From positions 62,001 through 126,000 of the IMG/VR virus record IMGVR_UViG_3300044612_003086: a stretch of 64,000 nt of DNA. One strand, 5' to 3'. Shown here piece after piece: positions 26,143-33,786 of this stretch (position 1 is its first letter; each line of letters starts with the position of its first letter). The position numbers were made by a program, and so were the translations under genes. Under the pieces are notes generated by a model. That model worked only from the letters and a program-made list of their open reading frames with translations. It did no database searches and had not been told where the DNA came from. This DNA is from a virus.

Positions 26143-26859
26143 ATGGAACAAAATCAAGTAAAAGACGCTTCATCAATCATGAAGGAACTGTATGCGCAGT
26201 TCCCACAAGAATCAGAACGCACAATCGTCAAGAGCGGCGTATCACTTGTTTACTTGCCAATCAGCGAAGTAATCAATCGACTAAACAAGGTTCTCGGCGT
26301 GGAGGGCTGGTCATTTGAAATTATTTCAGTTCGTCGCGACGAAATTGACCAAGACGAATTGGTAGCACACGTTGCGCTTACTGCAGAGATTGGCGACAAG
26401 CGAGTGGTTAAACATGGATTTGGTGGCTCAAACGTAAAGCGCGCTAAGAGCAATCAAAAGCCAGTTGACCTTGGAAATGACTTTAAGGGCGCGGTTTCTG
26501 ATGCGTTAAAGAAGGCTGCCCAACAATTGGGAGTCGGTCTCTATCTTGCTCGCTCGGTTGACGCTATGGACGCCGAAGACGCAATTCTTCTTGATGCATC
26601 AGATGATGGTTTTGCGCGTATTCCAGAACAGGTTCCAACACCTGCGCTTTCTGAGCTTGAGGAAAAATGGAATACTTTCATCGATATCACCAAGGGGCTG
26701 AAGAAAGAACAGAAGGAAGAGTTGAACTCGTTCTGGTCAACCCACTCTGGAGGCCGACCAAAGCCGACGAAGTCAAGTGCCACAATCGAGGACTTGCAAG
26801 CACTCATCACAGAGGCATTGCGAATTCAGTTTGGTGGGCAGTATGTCACTAATTCCTGA
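26143..26859 (+). CDS. Rad52/Rad22-like single-strand annealing protein
   Basis: 238 residues. Residues 1-135 match the phage Rad52 fold: GVSLVYLPISEVINRLN, GVEGWSFEI, then the signature FKGAVSDALKKAAQQLGVGLYL. Such proteins form rings on single-stranded DNA and anneal complementary strands. The C-terminal 100 residues are a linker plus a predicted short helix pair (LKKEQKEELNSFW). The nuclease gene that starts within its last 17 bases is the expected exonuclease partner, giving a Red-like pair for recombination-dependent replication or repair. Confidence 0.85.
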   Translation: MEQNQVKDASSIMKELYAQFPQESERTIVKSGVSLVYLPISEVINRLNKVLGVEGWSFEIISVRRDEIDQDELVAHVALTAEIGDKRVVKHGFGGSNVKRAKSNQKPVDLGNDFKGAVSDALKKAAQQLGVGLYLARSVDAMDAEDAILLDASDDGFARIPEQVPTPALSELEEKWNTFIDITKGLKKEQKEELNSFWSTHSGGRPKPTKSSATIEDLQALITEALRIQFGGQYVTNS

Positions 26860-27625
26860 TGGTGGATTTGTCGCTCCAGAGTTTCTATCCCCATCATCAC
26901 TGGGAACGTTCAGGCAGTGTCCGCAAAAATTTAAGTACAGCAAAATAGATGGTCTCCATGACCCAAGTGGCCAAGAAGCAATTCTTGGAAATTTCGTTCA
27001 CGACGTACTTGAAGATTTGTACAAACTTCCGCCAGAACTTAGAACTCTTGAGCAGGCAAAAGACCTTGCTCGCAACCAATGGGCGAATAAATGGTCGGCA
27101 GAAGCTTCGTCGGTAATTCACTCAGAGAAAGAACTCAACAGATTTCGTTGGGCTGCTTGGTGGTGTATTGAGAATCTTTGGCTAATTGAGGACCCGACTA
27201 CCGTTTCTCCTTTTAGTATGGAGTCTTACGTTCGCGGAGATATAGGCGGAGTAAAAATTCATGGATTCATCGACAGGCTAAGCGTTAATGGAAATAGCGC
27301 AAAAGTTAGTGACTACAAAACAGGGAAGACTCCAAAGAAAAATTATCTATCCGACAAATTTTTTCAGTTGATTGTCTACACTCAACTTTTGTCTAGCCTA
27401 GACATAGATGTTGACCAAAAGTCCGTTGAACTCCTCTATTTAAAAGACGGAGTGAAGTTTGAAAAAGATGTTTCACTGGATGACATTAAATCAACCGTTG
27501 AGTCAATTCAATCGACAAAACAGGAAATTGACAAATGTTGTAAGACCGGTGAATTTGTTGCCAATAAATCTATTCTTTGCAATTGGTGTGGCTTCAAGGG
27601 AATCTGCCCTGCGTGGAATAATTAA
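26843..27625 (+). CDS. PD-(D/E)XK exonuclease, RecB/Cas4-like, Fe-S type
   Basis: 260 residues from the ATG at 26843, overlapping the annealing-protein gene by 17 bases. Motifs in order: SPSSLGTFRQCPQKFKYSK (with the first cluster Cys), GNFVHDVLEDLY (His), HGFIDRL (catalytic Asp), VSDYKTGK (catalytic Asp and Lys), and CNWCGFKGICPAW (the last three Cys). The four cysteines fit a 4Fe-4S cluster as in AddB/Cas4 nucleases. Predicted to resect double-stranded ends for the Rad52-like partner. Confidence 0.88.
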   Translation: MSLIPDGGFVAPEFLSPSSLGTFRQCPQKFKYSKIDGLHDPSGQEAILGNFVHDVLEDLYKLPPELRTLEQAKDLARNQWANKWSAEASSVIHSEKELNRFRWAAWWCIENLWLIEDPTTVSPFSMESYVRGDIGGVKIHGFIDRLSVNGNSAKVSDYKTGKTPKKNYLSDKFFQLIVYTQLLSSLDIDVDQKSVELLYLKDGVKFEKDVSLDDIKSTVESIQSTKQEIDKCCKTGEFVANKSILCNWCGFKGICPAWNN

Positions 27626-27643
27626 AAAATCAAGGAGAAGATA

Positions 27644-28156
27644 ATGCAAGTTTTAAACGATGATTCATTTGCAAGAATGGTTGCGGAAGAGGTGAAGAAT
27701 AAGCTCTCCCCAACGCATAAGCAGGTTCTTCTAGAAAAAGAAAACTGGGGAAGATGGAAAGATGCCCTTTTAGCATTGTCCGACAACCTCCAAAATCAAA
27801 TCGACAATATCGAATCAGATGCCGAATCAGACAATCTTCGTTATTCCTCGCTTGGGCCAGCTGGCTCCAAGTTAAGTCGAGAAGCAATATCTTATTACGA
27901 CACGAAAGCAACTCGCGTTAAGCGGTTTAAGTTTCATGTAGACAAGCGTCTTGACGAAGTCATGAACATGATTGAAACCGGCGCAGAAATACAGACCGAT
28001 GGATGGGACCAGGTTGAATTTCTTCGAAGGGCAATCGTCACTCATCGCACCCTTATGCGTTCATTTGACCTTGAAGATACCGCCATCGATAGGGCTCTGT
28101 GGTCTACACTTGACAATAAGTGGCTATTCGATTCCGTCACTAGCGATAATTTGTAA
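27644..28156 (+). CDS. Hypothetical helical protein in the recombination block
   Basis: 170 residues with a strong ribosome site (AAGGAGAAGATA before the ATG). Mostly helical and charged by eye (LLEKENWGRWKDALLALSDN; TRVKRFKFHVDKRLDEVMNM). No family is recognised. Co-directional with the nuclease 18 bases upstream, so probably co-transcribed. Confidence 0.6.
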   Translation: MQVLNDDSFARMVAEEVKNKLSPTHKQVLLEKENWGRWKDALLALSDNLQNQIDNIESDAESDNLRYSSLGPAGSKLSREAISYYDTKATRVKRFKFHVDKRLDEVMNMIETGAEIQTDGWDQVEFLRRAIVTHRTLMRSFDLEDTAIDRALWSTLDNKWLFDSVTSDNL

Positions 28157-28220
28157 TAAAGCCACACTTAATGTGCCCAGCAGGGAGATTCACGCTCTAA
28201 ACATGTAATAGGAGATTCGT

Positions 28221-28598
28221 ATGCTTCGTCGTAAAAAGCCATTGAAGCGCACGCCGATAAAGCGTTCAGCAACAAAAGCAAAGCCGCGAAAAGCAATTCG
28301 CAAACGAAGCAAAAAAATGTCTGATACATATGTGGAGCGCCGAAAGCTTGTTGAGAAAGTTCTTCAAGAAAGACCGCTGTGTGAAGCATGCAAAATATTT
28401 GCTACACACGACGGAAAAATAACTTTCAATCACCATCTAAGCAGAGACCTGCATGAAGTTATTCGTCGCTCACAGGGCGGTTCGATTCTGGACGAAGAAA
28501 ATATCCTGGCTGTATGCAGGCCTTGTCACGCAAGAATTAACGCCAACCCGCAGCTTGCATTCGACCTTGGTTTAGCCAAGCATGGATGGGAACGCTAG
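28221..28598 (+). CDS. HNH endonuclease
   Basis: 125 residues. The first 40 are very basic (KPLKRTPIKRSATKAKPRK). The HNH core has a zinc-binding CEAC pair, the first His pair in FNHHLSRDLHEVIRRSQGG, Asn in EENILAV and the last His in CRPCHARI. HNH proteins of this size next to terminase or recombination genes often assist DNA packaging or cut concatemers; others are free-standing homing nucleases. The ribosome site TAGGAG lies 7 bases before the ATG. Last gene of the plus-strand block. Confidence 0.88.
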   Translation: MLRRKKPLKRTPIKRSATKAKPRKAIRKRSKKMSDTYVERRKLVEKVLQERPLCEACKIFATHDGKITFNHHLSRDLHEVIRRSQGGSILDEENILAVCRPCHARINANPQLAFDLGLAKHGWER

Positions 28599-29215
28599 TT
28601 TTCTACAGAACCAATTCTTGGGGCAACCCTTTTGCTTCCTGCCCAGGCATCTCTGAGGGATTCCCCATCATTCGTAGTCACATCTCCGCCATTAAGAAAT
28701 TGTCCGTAACCTCCAGAAACAATAACCAAATCAGCAACACCGAATAGGGCCAGCGTTATTCTCTTGCGACGCCATTTTTCTTCTACGAATATTTGTTGTA
28801 TTTTTGAATCTTGCTTAAACCATTGCAAAAACCCAACACGCTGAGAGCGTCCGAGAAATTTTTTGTTTATTAAGTCACTTTCCATAACTATTGTTCCGGA
28901 TGGGAAATCATCTCCGAATAATGCATAGATAAACATCATTGGTATTGCTGGACCGTTCGGATGTGGACGCGGCGCATCTTTCACTACATACCAAAGAGGA
29001 GGGGTAATCCCGATAATGTCTTCGTCTTTCCAGTTTATGAAAAGATTATTTTCTGAGTCTAGAGACCCATACCAAACCGATTCAGCGCTAGTAGGTTTAT
29101 CTTTAGAAACAACAGTGGAAGGACGCTCAAACTCCTCCGTCGAGAAAGCATGAACTTCCGCCCATCTGTTGTTTAATTTGCCTGATTCCCAAAACCAAAG
29201 TTGCTTAAAAGGCAT
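28595..29215 (-). CDS. Hypothetical protein, possible GNAT-like fold
   Basis: 206 residues, convergent with and overlapping the HNH gene by 4 bases. The segment IQQIFVEEKWRRKRITLALFGVADLVI resembles the acetyl-CoA-binding strand-loop-helix of GNAT acetyltransferases (V..kwR..ri...L), but the rest is not clearly GNAT. Trp and Phe rich N-terminus (KQLWFWESGKLNNRWAEVH). Pairs with the 230-residue gene 9 bases upstream. Function uncertain. Confidence 0.5.
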   Translation of the reverse strand: MPFKQLWFWESGKLNNRWAEVHAFSTEEFERPSTVVSKDKPTSAESVWYGSLDSENNLFINWKDEDIIGITPPLWYVVKDAPRPHPNGPAIPMMFIYALFGDDFPSGTIVMESDLINKKFLGRSQRVGFLQWFKQDSKIQQIFVEEKWRRKRITLALFGVADLVIVSGGYGQFLNGGDVTTNDGESLRDAWAGSKRVAPRIGSVEN

Positions 29216-29224
29216 TAGGCTAGG

Positions 29225-29917
29225 TTAGTCGTTCCACCAATCAACCCATGGCTTTTGTGTAGCAGAAACAGCATCTTCACCAGACATACCAGTGTATGCA
29301 ATCGAGATGATGACCTTTGCGTCATTCTCGTAGTCGTCCCAGTTGCCATCGACGTTGTAGACGAACATCTGGAGGAATTCGTCGGTATTCATAACCGCAG
29401 CATCTGCGAGGTACGTCCGTTCATTCCACTCTTCTTCGCTCCAATTGGAGTTTGTAGCGCGTGATTTTTCAATAGGTGATGCAGCAGTACTTCTAAGGCT
29501 CATTGCATTTCCTCCGAAACCGCCACCCTCTGTGCAGAATGCACCAATTCTTCCAGCGGCATCGTCTGGATTGCCAAGCCACATTGTTGGCTTAAGTTCT
29601 TCGTTTATGCTCTGGCTGTAGCCAAGGTCTTCAAATGCGTACAATATGTCGTTTGGGTTGTCGTAAATGCTGTGTTGAGTCTTGGAATTCTTTGCTTTAT
29701 AAGCCGCAAGAGCCAAAACTCTGTCAGTTGTCTCAATGTCCAAAGTTGTCTCATCACCCTGCCAGAAACCAGCCGTGTTGCCGTAAATCGCTTGTGTGGT
29801 GAACCAGATTGATACAATCTTGACTCTGAATGGGAATGACACATTCAAAAAAGATGGGTCGCTGATTTTTACGGTCCAATCGTAGTTAACTATGGATGGT
29901 GCGATAATTCCGGACAT
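29225..29917 (-). CDS. Hypothetical beta-rich protein of the minus-strand island
   Basis: 230 residues, no family recognised. Alternating hydrophobic pattern and many Asn, Gly, Trp and Tyr (FRVKIVSIWFTTQAIYG; FVYNVDGNWDDYENDAKVI) suggest a beta-sandwich, as in capsid decoration or fibre proteins, but this is only a composition argument. Strong ribosome site (GAAGGAGAAAAC before the ATG). First gene of a two-gene minus-strand unit, whose leader contains the CCGGGTGC hairpin. Confidence 0.55.
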   Translation of the reverse strand: MSGIIAPSIVNYDWTVKISDPSFLNVSFPFRVKIVSIWFTTQAIYGNTAGFWQGDETTLDIETTDRVLALAAYKAKNSKTQHSIYDNPNDILYAFEDLGYSQSINEELKPTMWLGNPDDAAGRIGAFCTEGGGFGGNAMSLRSTAASPIEKSRATNSNWSEEEWNERTYLADAAVMNTDEFLQMFVYNVDGNWDDYENDAKVIISIAYTGMSGEDAVSATQKPWVDWWND

Positions 29918-30043
29918 GTTTTCTCCTTCGAGTAGTTAAACAGCTTACTACAGATATTCTTTTTTAAAAGTTTATTATTAACACTTTCAGTATTTATTAC
30001 GGGTGTAATGTAGTAATCCTTAGGACCGTTATAGGTGCGAGGG

Positions 30044-30074
30044 CCGGGTGCACAGGGCAACGTGCGGCACCCGG
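30044..30074. other. Perfect 8-bp GC hairpin in the leader of the minus-strand island
   Basis: CCGGGTGC at 30044-30051 pairs with GCACCCGG at 30067-30074 around a 15-base loop that can form a small GCA/TGC inner stem. The surroundings are AT-rich, so the stem stands out. On the minus strand it lies about 130 bases before the ATG at 29917 and would be part of a long 5' leader. No T-run follows on either strand, so it is not a typical terminator. Confidence 0.55.
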
Positions 30075-30140
30075 TTCTTGCATGTTCAAAATTAAACAAA
30101 TTAATTTTTAATTGGTTTACTAATCAGTATTTATTTTTAG

Positions 30141-30149
30141 TGTTACGAT
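30141..30149 (+). promoter_or_regulatory. Candidate extended -10 promoter TGTTACGAT
   Basis: TGn plus a TACGAT hexamer, followed seven bases later by A at 30156. A start there would put CTAGCC at the extreme 5' end of the structured RNA. No good -35 hexamer is visible. The TGn form also occurs before other phage operons (33756, 35038, 51224). Confidence 0.35.
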
Positions 30150-30155
30150 TTTTTC

Positions 30156-30305
30156 ATCTAGCCAACATCTACTCTTAGCGAGAGAAAGGCAGGTGGTCAA
30201 AGGTCTAGTAGCGCGAGCTACGGCAAAACTACGCCAGACGTAAAACCACCAGCGCCAGTAGCACCCGCCGGACAGGCTAGAAGTTCGGCGGGTCTTTGCT
30301 TTTTA
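30156..30305 (+). ncRNA. Candidate structured RNA, about 150 nt, upstream of the resolvase operon
   Basis: No protein fits here. Stems visible: CTCT/AGAG (30172-30175 with 30181-30184); GGTGGT (30192-30197) with ACCACC (30245-30250) enclosing GTAGC-GCGA-GCTAC (30208-30221), a stem capped by a GNRA tetraloop, and GGC/GCC (30222-30224 with 30233-30235). A terminator hairpin lies at 30263-30293. The 5' end TCTAGCC (30157-30163) is perfectly complementary to GGCTAGA (30275-30281) in the terminator loop, giving a possible 7-bp pseudoknot closing the whole RNA. GGTGG could instead pair with CCGCC (30265-30269) of the terminator, so a switch is possible. Class not recognised; either a free small RNA or a leader controlling the gene at 30322. 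Confidence 0.5.
30263..30305 (+). terminator. Rho-independent terminator before the resolvase gene
   Basis: ACCCGCCG (30263-30270) pairs with CGGCGGGT (30286-30293). GAC/GTT extends the stem to 11 bp including one G-T, leaving a 9-base loop. It is followed by CTTTGCTTTTT. It ends 16 bases before the GTG start at 30322, so the operon would need read-through, anti-termination or a very short separate promoter. Confidence 0.75.
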
Positions 30306-30321
30306 GGTTAATGTCTACTAA

Positions 30322-30858
30322 GTGAATATTCTTTCGCTCGACTTATCCCTAACGTCCACTGGTTATTGCCACAATGGCGAAACCGGAGTTATATCTGTCG
30401 ACAAAACTGGACCGCATCGTTTGTGGTTGATAAAACGCAAAGTTGAAGACCTAATCATTGAATTCTCGATTGACGTTGTTGCCATGGAGGGGTATTCGTT
30501 TGCTTCCAGGAATTCTCAGGCACATTCAATTGGTGAACTTGGTGGTGTGATTCGTCTCTTGCTTTGGGAATTGGGCAGGCCAGTAGTCGTGATTCCCCCA
30601 ACATGTAGAGCAAAATTTGCAACAGGAAAAGGCAATGCTTCTAAAAATGAAGTAATTTCTTCCATATCTGCAAAAACAGGACTAGTGTGGTCAAACCCTG
30701 GTGCAGATGATAAATGCGACGCTTGGATTATGGAAGAGATGGTTCTGGCTCGCCTTGGGAGTCCTAGATTTGACTGGCCAGCCACGCACGTATCTGGTCT
30801 AGAGAAAGTAGATTGGACGCTACTAAATGCCTACATTGAACAGCTTGGAGAGAAATGA
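30322..30858 (+). CDS. RuvC-like Holliday junction resolvase
   Basis: 178 residues from a GTG. RNase H-like fold: the first acidic ligand is in ILSLDLSLTSTGY near residue 5, the second in VVAMEGYSFASR near 56, and the last in GADDKCDAWIMEEM near 133-140 (two Asp). The length matches phage RuvC-like resolvases, which cut four-way junctions before packaging. Good match to the recombination pair at 26143-27625. The ribosome site is weak (AGG at 30305-30307) and lies right after the terminator. Confidence 0.85.
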   Translation: MNILSLDLSLTSTGYCHNGETGVISVDKTGPHRLWLIKRKVEDLIIEFSIDVVAMEGYSFASRNSQAHSIGELGGVIRLLLWELGRPVVVIPPTCRAKFATGKGNASKNEVISSISAKTGLVWSNPGADDKCDAWIMEEMVLARLGSPRFDWPATHVSGLEKVDWTLLNAYIEQLGEK

Positions 30859-31190
30859 GAAATAACCCAATAAGCCAAGTCGAGATTGAACAAGAGCTGC
30901 TTCGCTTGATGGACAAGCTCGAGACCGAAACTGAGCAGTTCGAAACGCTCGCAATGGATTGTGCAAAAAAAGAAGCGCTTTATAAGTCAAATTGGGCCAA
31001 GGAATATCTTTCTGCTAAAGGCTCAATCAAAGAGCGTGAAGCATGGGCTGATTACAAAATGGACCAGCAGAATTTCGAGTACAAGTGTGCCGAGGCGCTG
31101 GTGAAGTCAAAGCGTGAGTCGCTTCTGTCTATTCGTGCTTCAATGGATGCAATCCGAACACTCAATGCAAATGTCAGGACACAGGTTTAA
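30855..31190 (+). CDS. Conserved small coiled-coil protein
   Basis: 111 residues; ATGA overlap with the resolvase gene shows coupling. Almost all helix: RLMDKLETETEQFETLAMDC, then YKSNWAKEYLSAKGSIKERE, then SIRASMDAIRTLNANV. Similar small helical proteins ending in a SLNAN-like motif occur near recombination genes of many phages; their function is not known to me. Confidence 0.65.
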   Translation: MRNNPISQVEIEQELLRLMDKLETETEQFETLAMDCAKKEALYKSNWAKEYLSAKGSIKEREAWADYKMDQQNFEYKCAEALVKSKRESLLSIRASMDAIRTLNANVRTQV

Positions 31191-31193
31191 CTT

Positions 31194-32042
31194 ATGGCTA
31201 ATGGAATACATGAATCGCTTCTTTCGCTTGCGGTAGATATCGACACGCTTTTCCCGCTTGACAACAATCCGCGGCGAGGCAATGTTGAAGCAATCATGTC
31301 GTCGTATGCAGAATTTGGCCAAATCAAACCTATCGTTGTGCGCCCAAACGGAGATGGAACATCAACCGTTATTGCGGGAAATCATCAATTTGAAGCCGCA
31401 AAGCGTCTCGGGTGGGACAAGATTGCAGCAGTTGAATATGATGTGGACGACAAGCGAGCAATTGCATTCGCATTAGCAGACAACAGAACCATGGAGCTCG
31501 GATATACCGAGCCAGAATTGCTTAATGATTTTGTCTTAGAAATTAGTGATTACTACCCAGAGTTAATGGATGGACTTGGCTGGGATGAATTTGATATTGC
31601 TGAAATAGAACAAAAATCGATACGTGAAAACCACCAGGTGGTTGACAGCGGAGAATATAGGCCACCTGTAATCGTCAATCCAAATGCGTCGTTTGATAAT
31701 CCAGATGATTTGGTTGATGATGAAGAAGATTCTCCAGCATCAATCCAGCCAAGACAATCTGTAGACATGAATACAGTAGAGGTAACCAAAACACGAGATG
31801 GTCAGCATCTTTCAGCAAAGGGCGGGGTAGACCAGCGCGATGCTGCTATTCGCGGTTCAACCACTGTTTCACCCTCGTCTGCTCCGCAGGCAGTTGTTCA
31901 GTACACACTTGTTTTTGATTCACCACAACAGCAATCTCGTTGGTATGACTTCATTAGGTGGTTGCGCTCTGACCCAGGTATAGATGGCTCAACAACGGCA
32001 GAAAGACTGATGAACTTCATTGATGAACACTGCGAGATTTGA
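31194..32042 (+). CDS. ParB-like nuclease-domain protein, first copy
   Basis: 282 residues. The ParB/Srx N-terminal fold spans about 12-110: LFPLDNNPRRG, YAEFGQIKPIVV, TVIAGNHQFEAAKRLGW (the GxxR-type loop has N-H-Q-F) and ALADNRTMELGY. An acidic linker with DDEEDSPAS follows, then a C-terminal domain (YTLVFDSPQQQSRWYDFIRW) typical of phage ParB-like proteins. Sits directly before the PAPS-reductase-like gene, an arrangement resembling the IbrB/IbrA pair. May act as a DNA-binding or nucleotidase/nuclease partner. Confidence 0.85.
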   Translation: MANGIHESLLSLAVDIDTLFPLDNNPRRGNVEAIMSSYAEFGQIKPIVVRPNGDGTSTVIAGNHQFEAAKRLGWDKIAAVEYDVDDKRAIAFALADNRTMELGYTEPELLNDFVLEISDYYPELMDGLGWDEFDIAEIEQKSIRENHQVVDSGEYRPPVIVNPNASFDNPDDLVDDEEDSPASIQPRQSVDMNTVEVTKTRDGQHLSAKGGVDQRDAAIRGSTTVSPSSAPQAVVQYTLVFDSPQQQSRWYDFIRWLRSDPGIDGSTTAERLMNFIDEHCEI

Positions 32043-32051
32043 TAGTTAATA

Positions 32052-33194
32052 ATGACTAGACAGCGACTCTTTTTGGATATGAGCTGTGTTGATGCAGCAC
32101 GTGAACGCATTCGTCACGTATACGACACGTTCGACACCGTTTGTGTGCAGTTCTCCGGAGGAAAAGACTCAACAGCGGTTCTGTATCTTGCAAAAGAAAT
32201 CCACGAAGAGCGCGGGCTTGGTCCAGTGAAGGTGATTTTTCGTGACGAAGAAATGGTTAGTCCTGCAGTAGTCAAATATGTAGAACAAGTTCGAAATTAT
32301 GACTGGGTCGATATGGAGTGGTATTGCTTACCATATCCAGCAGAAGTTTGGGTTCTTGGGCACAGAATAACGACGCTGCTATGGAGTGACCAGAGACGAA
32401 AACAGGACCGTCTTGTCAGGGAGATTCCACCATGGGCAATTACTGGAAAACACTTTGGGTTGAATCACGATGTATCGCTGCCAGAGCAGACCGATTACTA
32501 CACAATGCAGGGAAAGAAGGGAAACGTTGCTTTTCTAACTGGGGTTCGCGCCAGCGAATCAATGGTTCGTTACCGCTCAATTGTCCAAAAGCTTCATGAA
32601 AATTACATCGTTACGCCATACAAACTGAAGCGCGGCATACCACTAAAGTTTGCAAAAATAATTTATGACTGGAACACAAACGATGTATTTAAATTTATAA
32701 TCGAGGAACACGGCGCAGATTACTGTGAATACTATGACCTAGCTGTTGCTACGGGTAGCAACACAAGAATAGGAATACCGCTACACGCCACGGCAATCAG
32801 ACGGATAGGTGATGTGATTGCAACAGAGCCAGAGTTCTACGACCGTCTTTATGAATGCTTCCCATACATTGATGCTCAGCGTAGAGTGTGGCCGGAGTAC
32901 GACGTAGAAAAAGTTATCGCCTCTTATGCCAAAGACGGATTTGCTGGTGCCTCGGCCTTTATTGATAAATACCTAGTTGGCTCACGCAGGCAGATGGAGG
33001 CGCGAGTCTTCGTTTCTAAGTTTCGCAAAAAACACCTAACCGACCCGCATGGTTACCCGGTTGCTTGGCTCATAAGGAACTTGATGCTTAACGAAATTGA
33101 CGTAAACTCACCAACACCAGTCGGGCCAAGAACAAAAGCCCACACCATACGAACAGCGGAGCTAGAACAGGAACTTTACGGCGATGGCTATTAA
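32052..33194 (+). CDS. PAPS-reductase-family (IbrA/DUF3440-like) protein
   Basis: 380 residues. ATP-pyrophosphatase fold with a PP-loop VQFSGGKDSTAVLYL near residue 33-47. Later conserved-looking parts are FLTGVRASESMVR near 160, FAKIIYDWNTNDVFKFI near 200, and ATGSNTRIGIPLHA near 235. The redox Cys of true PAPS reductases (ECGLH end) is absent, so it is unlikely to reduce sulfate. The family includes IbrA and DndC-like proteins that activate or transfer sulfur or modify nucleic acid; phages often pair it with ParB-like genes. It is flanked on both sides by such genes, overlapping the second by 11 bases. Confidence 0.85.
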   Translation: MTRQRLFLDMSCVDAARERIRHVYDTFDTVCVQFSGGKDSTAVLYLAKEIHEERGLGPVKVIFRDEEMVSPAVVKYVEQVRNYDWVDMEWYCLPYPAEVWVLGHRITTLLWSDQRRKQDRLVREIPPWAITGKHFGLNHDVSLPEQTDYYTMQGKKGNVAFLTGVRASESMVRYRSIVQKLHENYIVTPYKLKRGIPLKFAKIIYDWNTNDVFKFIIEEHGADYCEYYDLAVATGSNTRIGIPLHATAIRRIGDVIATEPEFYDRLYECFPYIDAQRRVWPEYDVEKVIASYAKDGFAGASAFIDKYLVGSRRQMEARVFVSKFRKKHLTDPHGYPVAWLIRNLMLNEIDVNSPTPVGPRTKAHTIRTAELEQELYGDGY

Positions 33195-33741
33195 TATTGA
33201 ATATGTAGATATGGACTTGCTCGTGGTTCCAAGTTGGCGCGCAACATATGTCCTCAGACCAGAACTTCTTATCATTTCTGGCTCACTTATGGAGTTTGGT
33301 TTCATTCAACCAATTCATGTAAGGCGCTCGTCTAATGAAATAATTGATGGTTCTGAAAGATTTCTTCTTGCAAGCAATATTGACGATATATATGAACAAC
33401 TTGACGGAAAGATTCCAGTTGTTTTTCATGACGTTAACCAAATAGATGCAATGATTATGCATTTGCGCCTTAATCGTGGGCGCTCAACTGTTGTGGCTGC
33501 AAAAACATCGGAAATAATTAGAAAAGCAAAACGCTCCGGAGACTACAGAGATAGCGACTTTAATGAGTTACTTTCAATGAGAAACGAAGAGCTTTCATTA
33601 ATGCTTGACGGAAGTGTCCTAAAAGCAAGGAAAATAAAAGAACATAATTACGCCAAAGCATGGGTTCCAATAGAGGCTCCATCGTCTCTTCCGGTATCGG
33701 ACAAGATGGTTATTGAATCTCCGCCAAATCCTGACAGATAA
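33184..33741 (+). CDS. ParB-like protein, second copy
   Basis: 185 residues, starting inside the end of the PAPS-reductase-like gene. A short ParB/sulfiredoxin-like fold: MEFGFIQPIHVR, EIIDGSERFLLA (the expected DGxxR loop), IPVVFHDVNQIDAMIMHLRLNRGR. No C-terminal extension like that of the first copy. Sequence divergence from it is large, so this is not a recent duplication. Probably part of one complex with the two upstream proteins. Confidence 0.75.
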   Translation: MAINIEYVDMDLLVVPSWRATYVLRPELLIISGSLMEFGFIQPIHVRRSSNEIIDGSERFLLASNIDDIYEQLDGKIPVVFHDVNQIDAMIMHLRLNRGRSTVVAAKTSEIIRKAKRSGDYRDSDFNELLSMRNEELSLMLDGSVLKARKIKEHNYAKAWVPIEAPSSLPVSDKMVIESPPNPDR

Positions 33742-33755
33742 AGAACATTTTTTTC

Positions 33756-33764
33756 TGCTATATT
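33756..33764 (+). promoter_or_regulatory. Candidate extended -10 promoter TGCTATATT
   Basis: TG-C-TATATT lies 22 bases before the ATG at 33787, in a short AT-rich gap, with an AAGGAG ribosome site between. No clear -35 element. Confidence 0.35.
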
Positions 33765-33786
33765 TTTATAGAGCTTAAGGAGCAAC

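Noticed and set aside
29890-30099. 69-residue open frame through the leader hairpin
   Set aside because: TTG start, no ribosome site, overlaps the start of the 230-residue gene, and the sequence is better explained by the hairpin.
30000-30100. Possible tRNA gene
   Set aside because: The hairpin and a GGTTC-like string are present, but no acceptor, D or anticodon arm of the right spacing can be built.
32052-33194. True PAPS reductase / sulfate assimilation gene
   Set aside because: Lacks the C-terminal catalytic Cys motif and is flanked by ParB-like genes, so IbrA/DndC-like roles fit better.
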